A stretch of DNA of 64,000 nucleotides from Marinobacterium_E sp035458585 (GTDB lineage Bacteria > Pseudomonadota > Gammaproteobacteria > Pseudomonadales > Balneatricaceae): positions 7,820-71,819 of the forward strand of contig DATHZN010000044.1 of the NCBI GenBank assembly GCA_035458585.1, in the 5' to 3' direction. Below the pieces are notes generated by a model. It was not told the DNA's origin and searched no databases. It was given only the letters and a program-made list of their open reading frames with translations. Shown piece after piece: positions 59,824 through 64,000 of the stretch (position 1 is its first letter; each line of letters starts with the position of its first letter). A program made the translations under genes and the position numbers.

Positions 59824-59942
59824 TGCATGGCATTTCTTAATGGTCCTGACGGACGTTCGGAGGACGACTCCCAGCGCCGCGTTTTAGGTACTACCTAGTA
59901 ACCGAGGCCCCGCAAGAGGGCAGTAAAGTGTGAACTAGAGCC

Positions 59943-60320
59943 GTGAACAAAAAACGACCTGTAAACCTAGATCTACGTACAATCAAACAGCCGTTACCGG
60001 CTATCACCTCCATCCTGCATCGTATATCGGGCGTTGTGCTGTTTTTCGGCGCAATTTTCATGATGTATGCACTGAGCCTCTCACTCGAGTCTCAGGCGGG
60101 GTTCGATCAAGCTGCTGAGATGTTGTCTGAGTCCTTTATTGCGAAATTTATCGCTTGGGGTCTTACATCGGCAATTTTGTACCACTTCATCGCGGGTATT
60201 AAACATCTCGTGATGGATGCTGGCTACTGCGAAGAGATCGAATCTGGACATGCAGCTGCGAAAGTAACGCTTATTATCGCGGTTGTAGCAATTCTGCTGG
60301 CGGGAGTATGGATATGGTAA
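59943..60320 (+). CDS. sdhC: Succinate dehydrogenase cytochrome b556 subunit
   Basis: A 125-residue inner-membrane protein with three membrane segments. The conserved RPVNLDLRTIKQPLPAITSILHRISG start (here LDLRTIKQP and SILHRISG) contains the SxxHRxSG motif of the quinone and haem site, and FIAGIKHLVMDAG carries the haem-binding His. The start is GTG 59943. It anchors SdhAB with SdhD and passes electrons to ubiquinone. It overlaps sdhD by a few bases. Confidence 0.97.
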   Translation: MNKKRPVNLDLRTIKQPLPAITSILHRISGVVLFFGAIFMMYALSLSLESQAGFDQAAEMLSESFIAKFIAWGLTSAILYHFIAGIKHLVMDAGYCEEIESGHAAAKVTLIIAVVAILLAGVWIW

Positions 60321-60661
60321 CTTCAATCACGAGTTTTGGTCGTAGTGGTCTCTACGATTGGATGATGCAGCGCGTCACAGCCTTAGTCTTGGCGTCTTAC
60401 ACCGTCTTCATGTTGGGCTACCTATTACTCAATCCCGACTTGGACTACAACCAGTGGTCAGGCCTGTTTGAAGGCACTGCTATGAAGATCTTCACGTTGC
60501 TGGCTATGCTCTCGATGGTCGCACATGCATGGATCGGTATGTGGTCTGTCTCCACGGATTACATTAAGCCAACGGGCATCCGCTTCGTGTTCCAGTCCGT
60601 ATGTGGTCTGCTGGCGTTTATCTACGTCGTGTGGGGCATTCAGATTTTGTGGGGGATTTAA
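60314..60661 (+). CDS. sdhD: Succinate dehydrogenase membrane anchor subunit
   Basis: A 115-residue, three-helix membrane anchor. The DWMMQRVTALVLASYT start and VAHAWIGMWSVSTDYIKP, with the haem His, are typical. I prefer ATG 60314 (MVTSITSFGRSG), which overlaps the sdhC end by 7 bp; ATG 60308 would add two residues. It completes the haem b pocket with SdhC. Confidence 0.96.
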   Translation: MVTSITSFGRSGLYDWMMQRVTALVLASYTVFMLGYLLLNPDLDYNQWSGLFEGTAMKIFTLLAMLSMVAHAWIGMWSVSTDYIKPTGIRFVFQSVCGLLAFIYVVWGIQILWGI

Positions 60662-60664
60662 TAG

Positions 60665-62440
60665 ATGTCTAAACTTCGTACGCTCAGTTTTGACGCGATC
60701 GTCGTTGGCGGTGGTGGCGCTGGTATGCGCGCAGCACTGCAGCTGGCACAGTCAGGTTTGAACACTGCCTGTGTCACCAAAGTATTCCCAACCCGCTCGC
60801 ACACCGTGTCAGCCCAGGGCGGTATCACCTGCGCGATTGCTAGTGCGGATCCAAACGATGACTGGCGTTGGCACATGTATGACACCGTCAAGGGGTCTGA
60901 CTATATAGGGGACCAAGACGCGATCGAATACATGTGCTCGGTTGGCCCGCGTGCCGTATTCGAACTCGATCATATGGGTTTGCCATTCTCTCGCACCGAG
61001 ACCGGTCGCATTTACCAGCGACCTTTCGGCGGTCAGTCGAAGAACTTTGGCGAGGGTGGTCAGGCAGCGCGTACCTGCGCTGCTGCTGACCGTACAGGTC
61101 ACGCACTGCTGCACACTCTGTATCAGGCAAATATGAAAGCGGGTACCACTTTCCTAAATGAGTGGTACGCGCTTGATCTGGTGAAAAATTCTGACGGATC
61201 CGTCGTCGGCTGTACGGCGATCTGCATTGAGACTGGCGAGACTGTCTACATCAAAGCAAAAGCAACCGTGCTGGCGACAGGTGGTGCAGGCCGTATCTAC
61301 GCCTCGACGACCAACGCCCTGATCAACACGGGTGACGGCATGGGCATGGCGCTGCGTGCAGGTGTTGCTGCTCAGGACATGGAGATGTGGCAGTTTCATC
61401 CAACCGGTATCGCTGGTGCGGGTACACTGGTGACTGAAGGTTGTCGCGGTGAAGGCGGCTACTTGGTTAACAAGGATGGCGAACGCTTCATGGAGCGTTA
61501 TGCGCCTAACGCTAAGGATCTGGCAGGTCGCGACGTTGTTGCGCGCTCAATGATTCTAGAGATTCTCGAGGGTCGTGGTTGTGGTCCGGATGGCGATCAT
61601 GTGTATCTAAAGCTCGATCATCTTGGCGAAGAAGTTCTACACTCTCGTCTGCCCGGCATCTGTGAGCTTTCGATGACCTTTGCCGCTGCTGACCCAGTAA
61701 AAGAGCCGATTCCGGTCGTGCCGACCTGTCACTATATGATGGGTGGTATCACCACCAATATCGGCGGTCAGGTTATCAATCCAGATCCGGAGACAGGTGA
61801 AGATAAGATTGTTAACGGTCTGTTCGCTTGTGGTGAGGTCGCTTGTGTCTCTGTACACGGCGCAAACCGCCTGGGTGGTAACTCTCTGCTTGATCTGGTT
61901 GTGTTTGGCCGCGCCTGCGGACTTCAGATTGAACAGCAGATGCGCGATGGTTATGAAGTTAACGATGCGACAGATGAGCAGATCGCTGCCGCCCTGGCTC
62001 GTGTTGAACGCCTTAACAGCACCACGGGTGGTGAGAAGGTTGCTGACGTACGCAAAGATCTACAGCAGACCATGCAGCTCTACTTTGGCGTATTCCGTGA
62101 CGGGGCCGCGATGGAAGAGGGCTTGAAAAAGCTCAAGGCGATCCGCGAACGCGTCGAAAACGTACATCTTGAAGATAAGAGCAGCTACTTCAATACAGCA
62201 CGTATCGAGGCACTGGAGCTGGAAAATCTGCTGGAAGTGGCTGAAGCGACAGCGATTGCTGCATATGAGCGTAAGGAGTCGCGAGGTGCGCATGCGCGTA
62301 ATGACTTCACAGAGCGTGATGATGAAAACTGGCTCTGTCACTCTGTCTTCTACCCTCAAACAAAGACGCTGGGCAAACGTGCCGTGAACTTCGCACCGAA
62401 GACCATGGACGCTTTCCCGCCTAAAGTTCGTACTTACTAA
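60665..62440 (+). CDS. sdhA: Succinate dehydrogenase flavoprotein subunit
   Basis: A 591-residue flavoprotein, the usual length. The FAD dinucleotide motif is VVGGGGAGMRAALQLAQSG, the covalent FAD histidine is in RSHTVSAQGGITCAI (near residue 45), and the active site includes FHPTGIAGAGTLVTEGCRGEGG and the Arg of HGANRLGGNSLLDL. It oxidises succinate to fumarate on the cytoplasmic face. It lies 3 bp after sdhD and 12 bp before sdhB. Confidence 0.99.
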   Translation: MSKLRTLSFDAIVVGGGGAGMRAALQLAQSGLNTACVTKVFPTRSHTVSAQGGITCAIASADPNDDWRWHMYDTVKGSDYIGDQDAIEYMCSVGPRAVFELDHMGLPFSRTETGRIYQRPFGGQSKNFGEGGQAARTCAAADRTGHALLHTLYQANMKAGTTFLNEWYALDLVKNSDGSVVGCTAICIETGETVYIKAKATVLATGGAGRIYASTTNALINTGDGMGMALRAGVAAQDMEMWQFHPTGIAGAGTLVTEGCRGEGGYLVNKDGERFMERYAPNAKDLAGRDVVARSMILEILEGRGCGPDGDHVYLKLDHLGEEVLHSRLPGICELSMTFAAADPVKEPIPVVPTCHYMMGGITTNIGGQVINPDPETGEDKIVNGLFACGEVACVSVHGANRLGGNSLLDLVVFGRACGLQIEQQMRDGYEVNDATDEQIAAALARVERLNSTTGGEKVADVRKDLQQTMQLYFGVFRDGAAMEEGLKKLKAIRERVENVHLEDKSSYFNTARIEALELENLLEVAEATAIAAYERKESRGAHARNDFTERDDENWLCHSVFYPQTKTLGKRAVNFAPKTMDAFPPKVRTY

Positions 62441-62452
62441 GGAGCGGTTACG

Positions 62453-63157
62453 ATGTTAGTTAGCGTATATCGTTACAATCCTGAGACCGATGACAAGCCA
62501 TCAATGCAGGATGTCCATATTGATATCCCGGGTGGCAAAGACATCATGGTGCTTGACCTTCTGCATCTGCTGAAGGAGAAAGACTCATCCATGACCTTCC
62601 GCCGCTCTTGCCGCGAAGGTGTGTGTGGATCTGACGGTCTGAACATGAACGGTACCAACGGCTTGGCGTGTATCACGCCGTTGTCTGCCGTTGTTAAAGA
62701 CGATAAGTTGGTACTGCGCCCGCTGCCGGGCCTGCCGGTTATCCGTGACCTGGTTGTAGACATGACTCAGTTCTACAAGCAGTACGAGAAGATCAAGCCG
62801 TTCCTGATCAACGATACGCCAGCACCAGCGATCGAGCGGCTGCAGTCACCTGAAGAGCGAGCTGAACTTGATGGTCTGTACGAGTGTATCCTGTGTGCAT
62901 GCTGCTCGACCTCTTGTCCGTCGTTCTGGTGGAACCCAGATAAGTTTATCGGTCCATCAGGCTTGCTGCAGGCTTACCGTTTCTTGGCAGACAGCCGCGA
63001 CACTGCGACACGCGAGCGTCTGGCTGATCTAGACGATCCGTTCTCTGTGTTCCGTTGCCACGGGCTCATGAACTGCGTGAACGTCTGTCCTAAGGGGCTC
63101 AACCCGACCAAGGCGATCGGTAAGATCCGTACCATGTTGATACAACAGGCTACCTGA
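62453..63157 (+). CDS. sdhB: Succinate dehydrogenase iron-sulfur subunit
   Basis: A 234-residue Fe-S protein. The 2Fe-2S ligands are in CREGVCGSDGLNMNGTNGLAC (split here as CREGVCGSDG and NGLAC), and the 4Fe-4S and 3Fe-4S ligands are in CILCACCSTSCPSFWW and CHGLMNCVNVCPKGLNP. It carries electrons from SdhA to the membrane quinone site. It is the last gene of sdhCDAB. The sucAB genes that often follow are not here; a terminator comes instead. Confidence 0.99.
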   Translation: MLVSVYRYNPETDDKPSMQDVHIDIPGGKDIMVLDLLHLLKEKDSSMTFRRSCREGVCGSDGLNMNGTNGLACITPLSAVVKDDKLVLRPLPGLPVIRDLVVDMTQFYKQYEKIKPFLINDTPAPAIERLQSPEERAELDGLYECILCACCSTSCPSFWWNPDKFIGPSGLLQAYRFLADSRDTATRERLADLDDPFSVFRCHGLMNCVNVCPKGLNPTKAIGKIRTMLIQQAT

Positions 63158-63477
63158 TTCCTGTTGTTCTAATAAAAACCCGCTATCAAGCGGGTTTTTT
63201 ATTGTCCAAGCCCCGCCCAAAAGCCTTGGGGTGATCCCCTCTCATCATTACACGCAAGTCAAATTGGGTTCTAAAACCCGTTCGAAGTTCCGGTTAGTGT
63301 CAAAAAGCCATGCATAATTTTGCCTCAGAGGGCTCGACGGTGGCGCTCTTATTGGTGAAGGTGTTTGGAGGGAGCGTTGTCTTTTCCCACTTCAAGCTTT
63401 GCCAAGACCTCTCTTTCGGGGTTAAGCGACCAGCGGCGTTGCGAGAACCTGATGCTGTAACTTATGAGTCGGGCCCC
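63158..63477. other. Gene-free gap after sdhB
   Basis: A 320-bp convergent gap. It contains the sdh terminator and a small GGGG-TGAT-CCCC hairpin (63225-63236). A 60-codon frame at 63310-63492 has no ribosome-binding site or family resemblance and overlaps the neighbouring gene's 3' end. I see nothing else in it. Confidence 0.6.
63175..63201 (+). terminator. Intrinsic terminator after sdhB
   Basis: AAAACCCGCT-ATCA-AGCGGGTTTT, a 10-bp perfect stem running into TTTTTTATT, 17 bp after the sdhB stop. It closes the sdhCDAB operon. Confidence 0.93.
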
Positions 63478-64000
63478 TTAGTAGAGCCATAGAACGAAGA
63501 AGCAGATGGGTAGCATCACCAATACATATGGCAGGTTGGCTCTAAAGAGGTCACGCGCACGAACACCGTAGCGCCCCTGTAGAATGATCTGGTTGCCTGC
63601 GAGCGGGGATAGAATGGAGCTAAAAGACCAAGACATCAATAGGGTCATGGCAAGCAGATTGGGGTCTTCGGTGGCGGGCATTAGAGTGGCGCCTGCAATC
63701 AGGCTACTAGTCACGGGGTGAACGCCAATCACCGACAACATGATGAGCAAAGTGAGCGTTATACAGGCGGATGTAGCATCGAAAGTTTCAGGCGTGAGGT
63801 TTAGGTTAAAGGCTGTTTGTGTCGCCCCAATCCCGGTTGCGAGTATGGTGGATGAGATGAACAGGGCAATTTCACCGCGCGTATTGGGTAGCCCTACCAC
63901 AACATGCTGGCCGAATTGACGAAGCGCCTCTGCAGGCGGATTTCGGATTAACAGTAAAGTTAGAACGAGAAGGATGGCGAGTACGGATACCAGCATAATG
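63478..64000 (-). CDS. Partial membrane transporter (C-terminal part)
   Basis: The last 174 codons or so of a membrane protein whose 5' part lies beyond the window edge; the frame stays open to base 64000. About five hydrophobic segments are present, with a proline- and glycine-rich middle (IGVHPVTSSLIAGATLMP) and a re-entrant-like stretch (MSWSFSSILSPLAGNQIILQG). This look suits an ion-transporter-like carrier such as the SLC13/ArsB group, but I do not recognise the exact family. Methionine 63996 is unlikely to be the true start. Confidence 0.6.
   Translation of the reverse strand, partial: IMLVSVLAILLVLTLLLIRNPPAEALRQFGQHVVVGLPNTRGEIALFISSTILATGIGATQTAFNLNLTPETFDATSACITLTLLIMLSVIGVHPVTSSLIAGATLMPATEDPNLLAMTLLMSWSFSSILSPLAGNQIILQGRYGVRARDLFRANLPYVLVMLPICFFVLWLY

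Larger units (their letters stand above)
59490..59942. other. gltA-sdhC divergent control region
   Basis: A 453-bp gene-free stretch. From left to right it holds AT-rich sequence suited to a gltA promoter on the minus strand (around 59640-59700, no clear consensus), the sdhC promoter at 59750-59777, a 16-bp palindrome at 59808-59823, and a long sdh leader with several small GC hairpins before the GTG start. Confidence 0.7.

Noticed and set aside
63310..63492. A 60-codon frame after sdhB
   Set aside because: No ribosome-binding site, no family resemblance, and it overlaps the end of the neighbouring transporter gene.
1..64000. A phage-defence, toxin-antitoxin or secondary-metabolite island
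   Set aside because: The window is nearly all housekeeping genes with even composition. I found no integrase, transposase, tRNA attachment site, restriction-modification, toxin-antitoxin or biosynthetic megaenzyme gene.

Overview
This window looks like ordinary chromosome from a marine-type gammaproteobacterium. The nearest match is probably the Oceanospirillales/Oceanospirillaceae, judged from gene content and order rather than from any search. Supporting signs are the block yceD-rpmF-fabD-fabG-acpP-fabF-pabC-mltG-tmk-holB-pilZ-tatD, a monomeric NADP isocitrate dehydrogenase, cobalamin-dependent MetH, PntAB, a tusDCBE cluster beside a yccA-type gene, and gltA divergent from sdhCDAB. I see no rRNA, tRNA, CRISPR array, prophage or insertion sequence. 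Coding density is high and base composition looks even throughout.

Layout. 1-4.6 kb: a DUF2889 protein, an ElaA-type acetyltransferase, and the divergent pair ppsR/ppsA with a HexR-like site between them. 4.6-9.7 kb: a small catabolic-looking region with a cupin, a class II aldolase, a LysR regulator, and an operon gntR-phyH-SAF oxidoreductase whose promoter region carries a near-perfect palindrome. 9.8-18 kb: a membrane-anchored unknown, CvfB-type RNA-binding protein, LysR/YdiJ pair, rraA, a PilZ protein and a lytic transglycosylase. 17.5-29 kb: HAD phosphatase-sppA, maf, then the yceD-rpmF and fatty-acid-synthesis block through tatD. plsX, which sits between rpmF and fabD in pseudomonads, is missing here; in its place are a terminator and a FadR-like operator. 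29.5-38 kb: omega-aminotransferase, cheW, tusDCBE, yccA, a PreP-like metalloprotease and a DMT exporter. 38-47.9 kb: pntAB, an EAL phosphodiesterase with a degenerate GGDEF domain, an M42/M20-like peptidase, a DUF533 protein, a hybrid histidine kinase and yaiI. 48-55 kb: icd, metH and panD. 55-64 kb: prpE, a 77-residue unknown, an ABM-domain protein, gltA, sdhCDAB, and the C-terminal part of a membrane transporter cut by the window edge.

How the genes work together. Much of the window is central carbon metabolism: gluconeogenesis (ppsA), the TCA cycle (gltA, icd, sdh), transhydrogenation (pntAB), propionate activation (prpE), and fatty-acid, methionine and pantothenate synthesis.

The most interesting non-coding signal is in the icd-metH gap. 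Two oppositely oriented palindromic elements have diverged in sequence but kept their base pairing by compensatory changes. In sense orientation both show ANGGA-type hairpin loops, and one of them contains an almost exact CsrA/RsmA binding consensus. A second signal is a 10-bp palindrome, ATAAGCTTAT, at the promoters of sdhC and pntA, with a 9/10 copy upstream of icd.
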